The position numbers and the translations under genes are program-made. Of a stretch of 64,000 bases of DNA, positions 1 through 11,183 are shown piece by piece. The stretch spans positions 34,415 through 98,414 of the forward strand of contig NZ_SSGF01000008.1 of the NCBI RefSeq assembly GCF_008015755.1, written 5' to 3'. Positions within the stretch are counted from its first letter, which is position 1. Every line of letters starts with the position of its first letter. The notes below the pieces were generated by a model. That model was given only the letters and a program-made list of their open reading frames with translations. It was not told the DNA's origin and ran no database searches. The stretch is from Methylophilus sp. (GTDB taxonomy: Bacteria > Pseudomonadota > Gammaproteobacteria > Burkholderiales > Methylophilaceae).

Positions 1-503
1 AAACCCACATGCACCAAGCCACCCAAAAACGTGCCTGCAGTTAGCACCACGGATTTAGCATAAAAACGCAGACCAATTTGAGTGACAACACCTGCAGCCT
101 TGTCGCCTTGCAGAATAATGTCATCCACTGCTTGCTGAAAAAGCCACAGGTTAGGCTGGTTTTCCAAGCGGTGACGAATAGCAGCCTTATAGAGGATGCG
201 ATCAGCCTGTGCACGTGTTGCACGTACAGCAGGGCCTTTGCTTGAGTTCAAGATACGAAATTGTATGCCACCTTCATCGGTTGCGGCAGCCATGGCGCCG
301 CCAAGTGCATCCACTTCTTTAACCAGATGACCTTTACCAATACCGCCAATAGAAGGGTTACAGGACATTTGCCCCAAGGTTTCAATGTTGTGGCTCAACA
401 ACAGTGTTTTCTGCCCCATGCGGGCAGACGCCAGCGCAGCCTCAGTACCGGCATGGCCACCACCCACCACAATGACATCGAATCGATCAGGAAAGTCCAT
501 CAT
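1..503 (-). CDS. mnmG: MnmG (GidA), tRNA uridine-5-carboxymethylaminomethyl modification enzyme, N-terminal part
   Basis: FAD-dependent enzyme that with MnmE makes the 5-carboxymethylaminomethyl group on wobble U34 of certain tRNAs. Only about the first 167 codons are in the window; the gene runs off the left edge. The N-terminus shows the Rossmann FAD-binding motif [12 protein letters not shown] around residues 11-22, then [14 protein letters not shown] and the [10 protein letters not shown] segment typical of the family. Two adjacent ATG codons (503 and 500) could start it; no strong ribosome binding site separates them. In many relatives mnmE and mnmG lie close together, but here the cytochrome pair at 711-1735 sits between them. 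Identification is secure; the exact start is not. Confidence 0.93.
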   Translation of the reverse strand, partial: MMDFPDRFDVIVVGGGHAGTEAALASARMGQKTLLLSHNIETLGQMSCNPSIGGIGKGHLVKEVDALGGAMAAATDEGGIQFRILNSSKGPAVRATRAQADRILYKAAIRHRLENQPNLWLFQQAVDDIILQGDKAAGVVTQIGLRFYAKSVVLTAGTFLGGLVHVG

Positions 504-710
504 AAATAATCTTGAACTGTTTGATTTAAAAAGAATTGTGATTTTAGCGTAAACTAATCAAATGGTCATTTAATTCACTACTTTGATTCATTTGTTTCAT
601 GTTTTAATACACATTTATTACGGTTTAATACAAATCAATTACAAGCAGGCCATATTTACTTAACATAAGAAGAATAGAATTTTTTTGATAACAACCAAGG
701 AGCCTTACCC

Positions 711-1145
711 ATGAAATTAAAAACAATGATTGCTGCATTCGGGGTTTTATTTTCTGTACACGCAGCGGCTGATGTAACGAATGCCGAAAAACTCGTCTAC
801 AAATACACCAACATTGCACACTCTGCTAACCCAATGTACGAAGCACCATCTATTACAGACGGTAAAATTTTCTTTAACCGCAAATTCAAAACACCTAGCG
901 GTAAAGAAGCGGCTTGTGCCTCATGCCACACTAATAACCCTGCAAACGCAGGTAAAAACATGGTGACAGGTAAAGAGATTCCACCATTGGCACCTCGCGT
1001 CAATACCAAGCGCTTTACTGATATCGATAAAGTAGAAGACGAGTTCACCAAGCACTGCAATGACATCCTGGGTGCTGATTGCTCACCTTCAGAAAAAGCC
1101 AACTTTATTGCTTATCTGCTGACAGAAACCAAGCCTAGCAAATAA
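711..1145 (+). CDS. cycA: Cytochrome c'' precursor (monohaem, redox-linked His ligand switch)
   Basis: Periplasmic monohaem c-type cytochrome. A 20-residue signal peptide (MKLKTMIAAF..HAAA) is followed by a predicted 124-residue mature chain starting DVTNAEK. In mature numbering the haem motif CASCH spans 49-53 (His53), a second His is at 95, and Cys96 and Cys104 flank it. These are the positions known for Methylophilus methylotrophus cytochrome c'': His53 and His95 ligate the iron in the oxidised form, His95 leaves on reduction, and Cys96-Cys104 form a disulfide. It belongs to the SHP/DUF1924 group. The cytochrome b gene follows after 5 bp, so a quinol-linked pair is likely (inference). The strong resemblance to cytochrome c'' is my main evidence for the genus. 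The physiological role is not settled. Confidence 0.93.
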   Translation: MKLKTMIAAFGVLFSVHAAADVTNAEKLVYKYTNIAHSANPMYEAPSITDGKIFFNRKFKTPSGKEAACASCHTNNPANAGKNMVTGKEIPPLAPRVNTKRFTDIDKVEDEFTKHCNDILGADCSPSEKANFIAYLLTETKPSK

Positions 1146-1150
1146 TAAAA

Positions 1151-1735
1151 ATGCTACGGTATGTTTGGGATCCCTTTATCAGGATCTTTCATTGGTCCTT
1201 AGTGGCGGCGTTTGGGTATGCTTTCTATACACACGCCTCCATGTGGGAGCAATTGCATCATGCGTATGCTGGTTATGTCGCAGGGTCATTGATTGTCGCT
1301 CGTATTATATGGGGGCTGATTGCTACAGGCTACGCCAGCTTTCACAGCTTTCCGTTGAACCCGGTATGGGCGGTGAAACATCTTTTTAAATTGCTCAAGG
1401 GCACCGCTAGGCATTATATTGGGCATAACCCAACCGGTTCTATTGCCATTTATGCCATGCTGGGTCTCGGCATCATTACAGTTGGCTCTGGTTGCATTGT
1501 GTTCAACAACGGCTGGGGTATGATTGATGATGAAATGAGTAAGGTACTACACCATTACGTCACCTGGGCCTGGTTAGCAGTGGTGGTCGTGCATGTATTG
1601 GGCGTGATTTTTGAAAGCTTTATTAATCACGACAATCTGATCTGGGCCATGATTACCGGCTGTAAACGGGTGTGTAGTATTGATGAGCGATTTAACCAGC
1701 GTGATACGCCATTCCCGCGAAAAAAAACCCGCTAG
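1151..1735 (+). CDS. Cytochrome b561-type membrane protein
   Basis: A 194-residue integral membrane cytochrome b of the b561 / Ni-Fe-hydrogenase b-subunit type. Four hydrophobic segments carry candidate haem-b histidines: IFHW near the N-terminus (His14), the HHAYAGY pair near residue 35, and the HHYVTWAW and VVVVHV segments in the last helix pair. The start is 5 bp after the cytochrome c'' stop, so the two are almost certainly co-transcribed. The likely role is to pass electrons between the quinone pool and the periplasmic c-type partner (inference from family and adjacency). The TAG stop lies in the loop of the transcription terminator at 1722-1750. Confidence 0.85.
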   Translation: MLRYVWDPFIRIFHWSLVAAFGYAFYTHASMWEQLHHAYAGYVAGSLIVARIIWGLIATGYASFHSFPLNPVWAVKHLFKLLKGTARHYIGHNPTGSIAIYAMLGLGIITVGSGCIVFNNGWGMIDDEMSKVLHHYVTWAWLAVVVVHVLGVIFESFINHDNLIWAMITGCKRVCSIDERFNQRDTPFPRKKTR

Positions 1736-1750
1736 TGCGGGTTTTTTATT
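1722..1750. terminator. Bidirectional intrinsic terminator between cytochrome b and mnmE
   Basis: Perfect 11-bp stem AAAAAACCCGC / GCGGGTTTTTT with a four-base TAGT loop, followed by T-runs on both strands. It serves the convergent cytochrome operon and mnmE. The loop contains the cytochrome b stop codon and the stem reaches into the last codons of mnmE. Confidence 0.9.
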
Positions 1751-3101
1751 TGCCAATACAAAAGCGGCTAAAAATTTCACCCAACAAATCATCTGGCGTG
1801 AATTCACCAGTAATAGACCCCAGCGCCTCTTGTGCGCAACGCAATTCTTCGGCTACTAATTCTGCGGCATGCATTTGCAACATGGCGTGATGCAAATGTT
1901 GCTCAACTTCTTGCAATGCTTGCAAATGTCGCGCCCTCGCCATGAACACACCCTCGCCACCAGGCTGATATCCCACAATCTCTAGCAGCGTTTTTTTCAG
2001 GTTGGCAATACCATCGCCTGTCTTGGCCGATAAAAACACGTGTTGCTCATTTTCGCGTTTTTCAATGCGCGATGTTTCACGTGAAACATCTATCTTGTTA
2101 TGTACCCAGACTTTTTTGATCTCTGACGGCAACTTTTGCAAAATTGCCGTTTCTTGCGCGCCAACCCCATGTTGGCTATCTACCAACAACAAAGCCACAT
2201 GCGCGGTTTCAATCGCCTTCCAGGTGCGCGCAATACCCACTTGTTCTACCGTATCTTCGGTCTCTCGCAGACCAGCGGTATCAATCACATGCAGCGGCAC
2301 ACCTTCAATCTGGATAACACTTTTAATCGTATCCCGTGTGGTGCCTGCAATCGGTGTCACAATCGCCACCTCTTCGCCAGATAATGCATTCAGCAAACTA
2401 GACTTACCTACATTAGGCTGACCTATTAATACAACATTAATCCCTTCGCGTAATAAGACACCTTGCTTGGCCTGGTCAAAGATATGCTGTAACGTTGCTT
2501 GGTTCGCCTGCAATTTTTCGCGCACGCGCCCCTGTGTGATGAAATCAATTTCTTCTTCAGGAAAATCCAGACACGCTTCAACATACATACGCAAATCGAC
2601 CAACTGTTGCAGCAAGGCCTGTATCGCTTGTGAAAACTCACCCGAGAGCGATCTTACCGCGCTGCGTGCAGCTTCTACCGTGGCGGCATTAATGAGGTCA
2701 GCAACAGCTTCTGCCTGTGCCAGGTCGAGCTTATCGTTTAAGTAGGCGCGCTGGGTAAACTCGCCAGCTTGTGCATGACGCGCACCGCATTCGATGCAAC
2801 GCGCGAGCAACATTTGCATCAGCGCTGTGCCACCGTGTGCCTGCAGCTCCAGTACATCTTCGCCGGTGTAAGAGTGTGGGTTGGGGAAATAGATGGCAAT
2901 GCCACGGTCAATGAGCGTGGCATCGGCTTGCAAAAACGGCAGATAAGCCGCATGGCGTGGGGCAGGGCAGTGGCCTAAAATTTGCGCAGCAATTTCTGCT
3001 GCTAACGGGCCAGACACCCTAACCACCCCAATGCCGCCCGCACCTGGTGCGGTGGCGATGGCGGCAATGGTGTCTGTTAAAGCTGGCTGATTATTTGCCA
3101 T
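1746..3101 (-). CDS. mnmE: MnmE (TrmE), tRNA modification GTPase
   Basis: GTPase partner of MnmG in wobble-uridine modification. The 451-residue chain has the N-terminal tetrahydrofolate-binding domain ([21 protein letters not shown]), an inserted Ras-like G domain with GQPNVGKSS (G1), DTAGLR (G3) and NKID (G4), and the invariant C-terminal FCIGK. The ATG at 3101 is chosen because it precedes the conserved N-terminus and has AAAGGA just upstream; it overlaps the end of yidC by 11 bp, suggesting translational coupling. A perfect parS palindrome (2073-2088) is embedded in the codons for DVSRETS near residue 340, between G4 and the C-terminal domain. Confidence 0.97.
   Translation of the reverse strand: MANNQPALTDTIAAIATAPGAGGIGVVRVSGPLAAEIAAQILGHCPAPRHAAYLPFLQADATLIDRGIAIYFPNPHSYTGEDVLELQAHGGTALMQMLLARCIECGARHAQAGEFTQRAYLNDKLDLAQAEAVADLINAATVEAARSAVRSLSGEFSQAIQALLQQLVDLRMYVEACLDFPEEEIDFITQGRVREKLQANQATLQHIFDQAKQGVLLREGINVVLIGQPNVGKSSLLNALSGEEVAIVTPIAGTTRDTIKSVIQIEGVPLHVIDTAGLRETEDTVEQVGIARTWKAIETAHVALLLVDSQHGVGAQETAILQKLPSEIKKVWVHNKIDVSRETSRIEKRENEQHVFLSAKTGDGIANLKKTLLEIVGYQPGGEGVFMARARHLQALQEVEQHLHHAMLQMHAAELVAEELRCAQEALGSITGEFTPDDLLGEIFSRFCIGK
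2073..2088. promoter_or_regulatory. parS site (ParB binding) inside mnmE
   Basis: TGTTTCACGTGAAACA is a perfect 16-bp palindrome matching the bacterial parS consensus, extended to 20 bp by GA/TC. It overlaps the mnmE codons for V-S-R-E-T-S. ParB-parS nucleoprotein complexes near the origin direct chromosome segregation; parA/parB are not in the window and may lie to the left beyond mnmG, a common arrangement (inference). Confidence 0.93.
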
Positions 3102-4689
3102 GTCCTTTTTTTGCCACAGCTTCGGCATGAATCATGCGGTTAATCGCCCATTGCTGCCAGATAGACAGAATGTTGTTCACCAGCCAATATAACACTAGGC
3201 CAGCCGGGAAGAAGAAGAAGAAAATACTGAAAGCCACTGGCATGATTTTCATCACTTTGGCTTGAATCGGGTCGGTTGGTGGCGGATTCAAAAAGGTTTG
3301 AATAATCATGGTCGCACCCATGAGCACCGGCAAGACAAAGTAGGGGTCTGTCGCTGACAAATCTTGAATCCAGCCAAAGAACGGCGCATGGCGCAACTCA
3401 ACAGAGCCCAGCAATACCCAATACAATGAAATAAACACAGGAATCTGCACCAAGATAGGCAAGCAGCCGCCCATCGGGTTGATCTTCTCTGTGCGATACA
3501 TTTCCATCATGGCTTGCTGCAGCTTTTGCTTATCATCACCAAATTTGTCTTTCAGCGCTTGCATACGCGGCGCGATTTCACGCAGATGCGCCATATTACG
3601 GTAGCCAGAAGCAGACAATTTAAAGAAAGCGGCCTTGATCAGAATAGTGAGCACAATGATGGCAATGCCCCAGTTTTTTACCAGGTCGTGAATATGGGTC
3701 AACAACCACATTAACGGTTTGGCAATCACGGTCAGAATCCCGTAATCAACCACATACTCCAAACCAGGGGCAGCAGCCGCTAAGTCATCTTGCACTTGCG
3801 GACCACTAAACAGTTTGGCATCGACCGTTTTGCTGCTTCCGGCGGCGATTTCACCCACAGGTAAGATAGTACCAATCGAGAAATCATGTTCACTCAATTT
3901 AGTGGTGTAGAACTTGCGCTCAGCCGACGATTGCGGCACCCAGGCACTGACAAAATAATGTTGTACCAAGCCTACCCAGCCATCTTTGGCATTAATCGAC
4001 ACATCTTTTTTGGCCATTTCATCAAATTTGACCTTATTGTATTTGTCTGCCTCGGTGAAATAAGCACCGCCAGTAAAAGTTGGCATCATTTTAGAGCCCT
4101 GGTTGGACTCATTATCATGAATAATCTGATAATACACAGAAGGTGAGATCGCTTTATCGCTATTGTTTTTGATCTCGTAAACAACATCGATCAAATATTG
4201 ACCACGGTGAAAGCGATATACCTTATCCACAGCCACGCCATTGGTTTCTGGCGCAGTTAGACGCACTTCTAATGTGTCCTGGCCTTCTTGCAAGGTGTAA
4301 TTAGTCTCAGCCGAAGTGAACATCACATAATGGGTAGGCAAACCATCACCTTTAAGACCGGTTTGCGCCACATATAATTTATCTGCACTGGCGTCACTCA
4401 TCAGCTCATAAGGGCCTGAATTATCGTCGGCCTGATGTTCCAGCAAAGATAACTGACGCAAATCACCACCAACCGTATCAATCACCGCCGCATAGCGGTC
4501 TGTTTTAACCGCAATACGTGTCCCTTGACTTAATTTAAAGCCATTTTCTTGTGGTTTGTCCGCAGGCGAGGTTTGCACCGCCGCCTGTTGCACAGCTGGC
4601 GCAGGCGTATGCTGTTGTTGCCACGCATCCCACAACAACATAATTGAAAAGGAGAAAATCACGAACAGTATTAAACGGCGAGTATCCAT
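3091..4689 (-). CDS. yidC: YidC membrane protein insertase
   Basis: Inserts and folds inner-membrane proteins, alone or with SecYEG. The 532-residue protein begins [23 protein letters not shown] (N-terminal transmembrane anchor), has a large periplasmic beta domain (about residues 60-340) and a C-terminal 60-kDa inner-membrane-protein domain with five helices ending in a basic KKGHGK tail. The ATG at 4689 is preferred over an in-frame start at 4758 because it places the anchor at the N-terminus as in other Gram-negative YidC. It belongs to the conserved rpmH-rnpA-yidD-yidC-mnmE cluster. Confidence 0.97.
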   Translation of the reverse strand: MDTRRLILFVIFSFSIMLLWDAWQQQHTPAPAVQQAAVQTSPADKPQENGFKLSQGTRIAVKTDRYAAVIDTVGGDLRQLSLLEHQADDNSGPYELMSDASADKLYVAQTGLKGDGLPTHYVMFTSAETNYTLQEGQDTLEVRLTAPETNGVAVDKVYRFHRGQYLIDVVYEIKNNSDKAISPSVYYQIIHDNESNQGSKMMPTFTGGAYFTEADKYNKVKFDEMAKKDVSINAKDGWVGLVQHYFVSAWVPQSSAERKFYTTKLSEHDFSIGTILPVGEIAAGSSKTVDAKLFSGPQVQDDLAAAAPGLEYVVDYGILTVIAKPLMWLLTHIHDLVKNWGIAIIVLTILIKAAFFKLSASGYRNMAHLREIAPRMQALKDKFGDDKQKLQQAMMEMYRTEKINPMGGCLPILVQIPVFISLYWVLLGSVELRHAPFFGWIQDLSATDPYFVLPVLMGATMIIQTFLNPPPTDPIQAKVMKIMPVAFSIFFFFFPAGLVLYWLVNNILSIWQQWAINRMIHAEAVAKKGHGK

Positions 4690-4708
4690 AAGGTTTCGTT
4701 TTACAAGT

Positions 4709-4918
4709 CTAAGGAAGGGGATCCACACCACCGGGATGCCATGGATGGCAGCGGCCAATGCGGCGCAAAGCTAACAGGCTACCATGCCAGGCACCGTAGT
4801 GCTGTAATGCCTCAATGGCGTAGTGTGAACAGGTTGGATGGAAACGACATTGACGGCCCAGCCAGGGGCTTAACCCCCACTGGTAACATTTTACTAATGT
4901 AATCAGTATCGTTTTCAT
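4709..4918 (-). CDS. yidD: YidD, membrane protein insertion efficiency factor
   Basis: Small 69-residue UPF0161 protein with the family signature GLSPWLGRQCRFHPTCSHYA and a Gly/Pro-rich tail. YidD associates with the inner membrane and promotes YidC-dependent insertion. It lies between rnpA (8 bp gap) and yidC in the conserved order, so co-transcription is expected. Confidence 0.95.
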   Translation of the reverse strand: MKTILITLVKCYQWGLSPWLGRQCRFHPTCSHYAIEALQHYGAWHGSLLALRRIGRCHPWHPGGVDPLP

Positions 4919-4926
4919 CAGAATTG

Positions 4927-5271
4927 TTAGGAAACGGGTGCGATTTTTTTTAGTCTAGCCAGTAATTGTGACAAATCACGTTGTATGGCCGGAAAATCAT
5001 CATGCTGAAAAGCCTTGCGCACTTGTAGCACGACATCAAAGCCATGGTCGACCAGAGAGGGTTGTGCCCGCAACAATTCACGCAAGACGCGCTTCATATA
5101 ATTGCGTTTAACCGCCAGCTTGGCGACTTTTTTCGACACAACCAGGCCATAACGATGATGGTCTTGCTGGTTAGGCATGATGTTGGCAAACAGCCACTCA
5201 CCATAAAACCGTTTCCTGAAACTAAAAACGGATGAAAATTCATCCGTTTTTTTTAGCTTGTACAATGTCAT
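4927..5271 (-). CDS. rnpA: RnpA, protein component of ribonuclease P
   Basis: 114-residue basic cofactor of the RNase P ribozyme that matures tRNA 5' ends. The family motif appears as VKRNYMKRVLRELLR around residues 56-70. The ATG at 5271 (MTLYKLKKTDEF) is chosen; an in-frame TTG at 5289 would add six unconserved residues. No clear Shine-Dalgarno precedes either. A perfect 13-bp hairpin followed by T5 lies in codons 6-15 (5224-5251) and could act as an internal attenuator. Confidence 0.95.
   Translation of the reverse strand: MTLYKLKKTDEFSSVFSFRKRFYGEWLFANIMPNQQDHHRYGLVVSKKVAKLAVKRNYMKRVLRELLRAQPSLVDHGFDVVLQVRKAFQHDDFPAIQRDLSQLLARLKKIAPVS
5224..5254. terminator. Hairpin with T-run inside the 5' end of rnpA
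   Basis: AAAAACGGATGAA and TTCATCCGTTTTT form a perfect 13-bp inverted repeat with a 2-base loop. Read in the rnpA direction it is followed by TTTTT within the stem base, so it resembles an intrinsic terminator placed inside coding sequence. It could lower rnpA/yidD/yidC expression relative to rpmH. The function is inferred from sequence only. Confidence 0.55.
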
Positions 5272-5303
5272 GCATTGAGTTTCAAGCAATGCATCGTCAA
5301 GGA

Positions 5304-5438
5304 TTACAGACCCAGACGTTTACGACCTTTGGCGCGACGAGCAGCAATCACTGCGCGGCCACCTTTGGTTTTCATGCGTACCAGAAAGCCATGGGTACGT
5401 GCACGACGGGTTTTAGATGGTTGATAGGTACGTTTCAT
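5304..5438 (-). CDS. rpmH: Ribosomal protein L34
   Basis: 44-residue large-subunit protein, [20 protein letters not shown] at the N-terminus and ending AKGRKRLGL, matching L34 over its whole length. A strong AGGAG lies 7 bases before the ATG. First gene of the rpmH-rnpA-yidD-yidC-mnmE set, divergent from dnaA. Confidence 0.98.
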   Translation of the reverse strand: MKRTYQPSKTRRARTHGFLVRMKTKGGRAVIAARRAKGRKRLGL

Positions 5439-5764
5439 TATTAAACTCCTGCCAATAGTGGCAATTAAACTGTCGTCCGGCAACGCTGATTAAACAGAGA
5501 ATATTTGCCGATTCCAAAAACCCTTAATTAAACAGCAAATCGAGACCTTATGTCAATGATTTTTTTTATTTTATTATAGATCATGGCTGTGGATAACTCA
5601 GATTAAAACGTTTAGAATGTCAGCCATAGGTCAAGGCGACTATCGCCACACGACCACGTCTTCTGCCACTCTTCCTGGCAATTATAACGAACAAACGCAA
5701 ACAGTGCCTGAAACACGGAAACGGGCTGAGTTTTTGCTGACACTTTTAAAAAAGCACTGGAGCA
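5439..5764. other. rpmH-dnaA intergenic region: promoters and part of a probable oriC
   Basis: A 326-bp stretch between divergent rpmH and dnaA. It holds an AT-rich run (about 5550-5579), a GATC, and one consensus DnaA box at 5588-5596 (TGTGGATAA, reverse of TTATCCACA). A GGAG lies 4 bases before the dnaA ATG. No gene is seen here. It probably carries the rpmH and dnaA promoters and, together with the three-box dnaA-dnaN spacer, may form a split origin. Confidence 0.55.
5588..5596 (-). promoter_or_regulatory. DnaA box
   Basis: TTATCCACA on the minus strand, an exact match to the consensus TTWTNCACA, next to an AT-rich tract upstream of dnaA. Confidence 0.8.
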
Positions 5765-7180
5765 ATGGAAAATTTTTGGGCCTATTGTTTGCTGAAGTTC
5801 GAAAAAGAGCTCTCGGCACAACAATACAATACCTGGATTAAACCCCTCAAAGCACGCGTCAATGGTGAGGCGGTGCAGATTGTCGCGCCTAATAAATTTG
5901 TCATGCAATGGGTAAAAAGCAAATTTTTTAGTCGCATTGCCACCATCGCCACCGAATTATCGCCCAGTGCGGTGGTTGAACTGATTGTCGATACTAGTGA
6001 ACAAGCCGCACCCGCACCAAACCCAGCCCCGATTAAAGCCGCACCGCCTCAATCACCAGTAGAAGCAGTAGTCGCAGCAGCACAAGCTCAATCTTCAAGA
6101 GTCATTGATAAAAAACCGGTGAGTAACCGCGCGCCAGCCAAGCATCTCAGGTCTGAAAAAAGCAGTGGCCTTAATGATAGCTTTCTGTTTGATAACTATG
6201 TGACAGGCCGTGCCAACCAGTTAGCGCGGGCCGCGGCAATTCAAGTCGCAGGCAATCCTGGTCAGGCTTATAACCCCTTGTTTATTTATGGTGGCGTCGG
6301 CCTGGGTAAAACCCATTTATTGCAAGCCATCGGCAACGAACTCAAAAAAGCCAAACCAGAGGCCAATATACGTTATCTGCATGCGGAACGTTATGTCTCT
6401 GACGTGGTGAAAGCCTACGAAAACAAGGCATTTGACGAATTTAAGCAACAATATCACTCACTCGACTTGTTACTGATTGACGATATTCAGTTCTTTGCTA
6501 AAAAGACCCGCACCCAAGAAGAGTTTTTTTACGCCTTTAACAGCCTGATTGAAGAAAAAAAACAGATTGTCATCACATGCGATACGTATCCTAAAGAGAT
6601 CGTTGACATGGATGAGCGCTTGCGAACGCGCTTTAGCTGGGGCCTGACAGTGGCGGTTGAACCGCCGGAACTGGAAATGCGTGTGGCCATTTTGCGCAAA
6701 AAAGCCGAAAACCTCAAAATAAACCTGCATGAAGATGTGGCTTTTTTTGTCGCCAAGCAAATCCGCTCTAGCGTCCGTGAGCTTGAAGGTGCTTTAAACC
6801 GTATTATCGCCATGGCCAACTTTACCGGCCATGCCATTGATGTGCATCTGGCCAAAGACGCTTTACGCGACCTGATTGCGGTACGCGGCCGCCAGATTAC
6901 CATTGAAAACATCCAGAAAACCGTGGCTGACTACTACAAGATTAAAGTCAGCGACATGTTTAGCAAAAAACGTTCTCGTAATGTCGCCAGGCCACGTCAA
7001 GTGGCTATGTCTTTGGCGCGTGAATTAACCAATCATAGCTTCCCGGAGATCGGTGAAGCCTTTGGCGGTCGTCACCACACTACGGTGATGCACGCCTGTG
7101 AAGAAATTGAACAATTACGCCTAAATGACCAAACATTAGCAAGAGACATCGGTTTGCTAACGCAGGTCATTCGCGATTAG
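5765..7180 (+). CDS. dnaA: DnaA, chromosomal replication initiator
   Basis: 471-residue initiator. Domain I is MENFWAYCLLKFEKEL to about residue 85; an Ala/Pro-rich linker follows (about 80-140). The AAA+ domain has Walker A GGVGLGKTHL near residue 177 and Walker B LLLIDDIQFF near 237. Domain IV holds the DnaA-box-binding signature FGGRHHTTVMHACEEI near the C-terminus. It binds DnaA boxes at the origin and loads the replisome. The start is fixed by GGAG just upstream and by the conserved N-terminus. It is followed by dnaN and gyrB in the classic order. Confidence 0.98.
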   Translation: MENFWAYCLLKFEKELSAQQYNTWIKPLKARVNGEAVQIVAPNKFVMQWVKSKFFSRIATIATELSPSAVVELIVDTSEQAAPAPNPAPIKAAPPQSPVEAVVAAAQAQSSRVIDKKPVSNRAPAKHLRSEKSSGLNDSFLFDNYVTGRANQLARAAAIQVAGNPGQAYNPLFIYGGVGLGKTHLLQAIGNELKKAKPEANIRYLHAERYVSDVVKAYENKAFDEFKQQYHSLDLLLIDDIQFFAKKTRTQEEFFYAFNSLIEEKKQIVITCDTYPKEIVDMDERLRTRFSWGLTVAVEPPELEMRVAILRKKAENLKINLHEDVAFFVAKQIRSSVRELEGALNRIIAMANFTGHAIDVHLAKDALRDLIAVRGRQITIENIQKTVADYYKIKVSDMFSKKRSRNVARPRQVAMSLARELTNHSFPEIGEAFGGRHHTTVMHACEEIEQLRLNDQTLARDIGLLTQVIRD

Positions 7181-7436
7181 CTAAAAAAATTTAGCAAGAC
7201 AAGCTGTGGATAAGTTGAGAATGAGGTGTGGTTAAATATTGCGTATAGACAAGATAAAATCAGTTTACAATATCAGCCACAAACCATGCATGTTTAAACC
7301 GCAATTTATGCACAAGCTAAAATGTTTGTAAGTCTTTGAATTAAATTAATTTTTAGAGTTACCCACAAAAAAGTCGTACATTACTATTAGTCTTATCTTT
7401 TATATATTGAAATAAAGTTATTAATCAGGTCAGGCC
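7181..7436. other. dnaA-dnaN spacer with three DnaA boxes (probable oriC core)
   Basis: 256 bp between dnaA and dnaN. It contains DnaA boxes at 7205-7213 (TGTGGATAA), 7306-7314 (TTATGCACA, exact consensus) and 7359-7367 (TTACCCACA, one mismatch), and an AT-rich segment (7369-7430) that could be the unwinding element. Box number and AT content make this the best origin candidate in the window. Confidence 0.6.
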
Positions 7437-8540
7437 ATGCAAATCAAAATCAACCGTGAGGTTTTGCTTAAACCCCTCAATAGTGTCACTGGCATCGTAG
7501 AGCGCAGACATACGCTGCCCATCCTTTCTAACCTGCTGGTGAACATCAAGCAGCAAGAAATGCATCTGACAGCCACTGATCTGGAAATGCAAATTTCACT
7601 CAAGGTCAACAGCGGCATTGAAGGCGAATTGAGTACGACGATTTCTGCTAAAAAGTTGCTGGATATCTGTCGTTCATTGCCAGATAGCGCGTCTATTGAA
7701 ATGAATAACCAGGATAATCGCATCACACTCAAAGCAGGTAAAAGCCGGTTTAACCTGCAAACCTTGCCTGCGGCTGATTATCCTTTGATGAGTAAAGCCA
7801 GCGGCCAGAACATTAGTTTTAGCCTGGCGCAATCAGAGCTTAAACGCTTGCTCAAGCAGGTGGAGTTCGCCATGGCGCAACAGGATATCCGTTATTACCT
7901 GAACGGTTTGTTGCTCGAAGTAAATGGCAACCAGCTACACGTGGTAGGCACGGATGGCCATCGTTTGAGTTACACCAACACTACACTCGACCAAAGCTTT
8001 GAAAAAACAGAGGTCATTTTGCCGCGCAAAACAGTGCTGGAACTGACCAAGTTACTCGATGAGCAATCAGAAGCTCCGGTGGTGATTGATTTACTTAATG
8101 GCCAGGTGAGTTTTGAGTTTGGGGATATCCAGCTCATCAGCAAAGTGATTGATGGCAAGTTTCCGGACTACAACCGCGTGATTCCAACCGGTCACCAAAA
8201 TACGTTTATGGTGAACCGGGTGGCGATTTTAAGTGCGTTGCAACGTGCTTCAATTTTGTCCAACGAAAAATATCGCAGTATTCGTATGGTGATTACAGCA
8301 GGCTTACTCAAGTTGATTAGTACTAACACTGAGCAAGAAGAAGCCGAAGAAGAAGTGGAAATCGACTACAGTCAAGTTCCTTTGGATATTGGCTTTAATG
8401 TGACGTATCTGATCGATGTGCTGAATAACCTAAGTGATGAGCAAATTGAGTTTGCCTTTGCCGATGCCAATAGCAGTTGTCTGATTACTGCTGCCAGCGA
8501 TAGCAACTATAAATACGTTGTGATGCCAATGCGCATATAA
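7437..8540 (+). CDS. dnaN: DnaN, DNA polymerase III beta sliding clamp
   Basis: 367-residue ring clamp subunit with three repeated clamp domains. Recognisable segments include the N-terminal RRHTLPILSNLLV motif (residues 23-35) and the C-terminal YVVMPMRI, typical of beta. It tethers polymerase III to DNA. Second gene of dnaA-dnaN-gyrB. Confidence 0.97.
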   Translation: MQIKINREVLLKPLNSVTGIVERRHTLPILSNLLVNIKQQEMHLTATDLEMQISLKVNSGIEGELSTTISAKKLLDICRSLPDSASIEMNNQDNRITLKAGKSRFNLQTLPAADYPLMSKASGQNISFSLAQSELKRLLKQVEFAMAQQDIRYYLNGLLLEVNGNQLHVVGTDGHRLSYTNTTLDQSFEKTEVILPRKTVLELTKLLDEQSEAPVVIDLLNGQVSFEFGDIQLISKVIDGKFPDYNRVIPTGHQNTFMVNRVAILSALQRASILSNEKYRSIRMVITAGLLKLISTNTEQEEAEEEVEIDYSQVPLDIGFNVTYLIDVLNNLSDEQIEFAFADANSSCLITAASDSNYKYVVMPMRI

Positions 8541-8552
8541 TGCACGCACTCG

Positions 8553-8568
8553 TGTTTCACGTGAAACA
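8553..8568. promoter_or_regulatory. parS site (ParB binding) between dnaN and gyrB
   Basis: TGTTTCACGTGAAACA, a perfect parS palindrome that extends to 20 bp (8551-8570) with CG at each end. It lies in the 69-bp dnaN-gyrB gap. It has the same 16-bp core as the site inside mnmE, 6.5 kb away on the other side of dnaA. Confidence 0.95.
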
Positions 8569-8579
8569 CGCTGCAGTGA

Positions 8580-11015
<2,436 letters not shown>

Positions 11016-11067
11016 CGAATTGTTGTAGGTTCTCACCTAAAACTTCATTTTTCTCATTTTTCTTCAT

Positions 11068-11096
11068 AAAGGGTCCGTTAGGGCCCTTTTTTATTT
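11068..11096 (+). terminator. Intrinsic terminator after gyrB
   Basis: Nine-pair stem AAAGGGTCC / GGGCCCTTT (one T-G wobble) with GTTA loop, followed by a run of T. It ends the dnaA-dnaN-gyrB unit. Confidence 0.85.
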
Positions 11097-11183
11097 CGAT
11101 TAAATCAAGCAAGTGGATTGAAAAAAATCAATCCGTGAGAAAGAATGCTCATCAAGGTAAAATGTAAGAAAAGTCATAAAACC

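Noticed and set aside
711..1145. Calling the cytochrome an SHP-type oxygen-binding protein with an Asn ligand
   Set aside because: The residue at mature position 95 is His, as in cytochrome c'', and the whole predicted chain matches that protein's length and residue spacing better than SHP.
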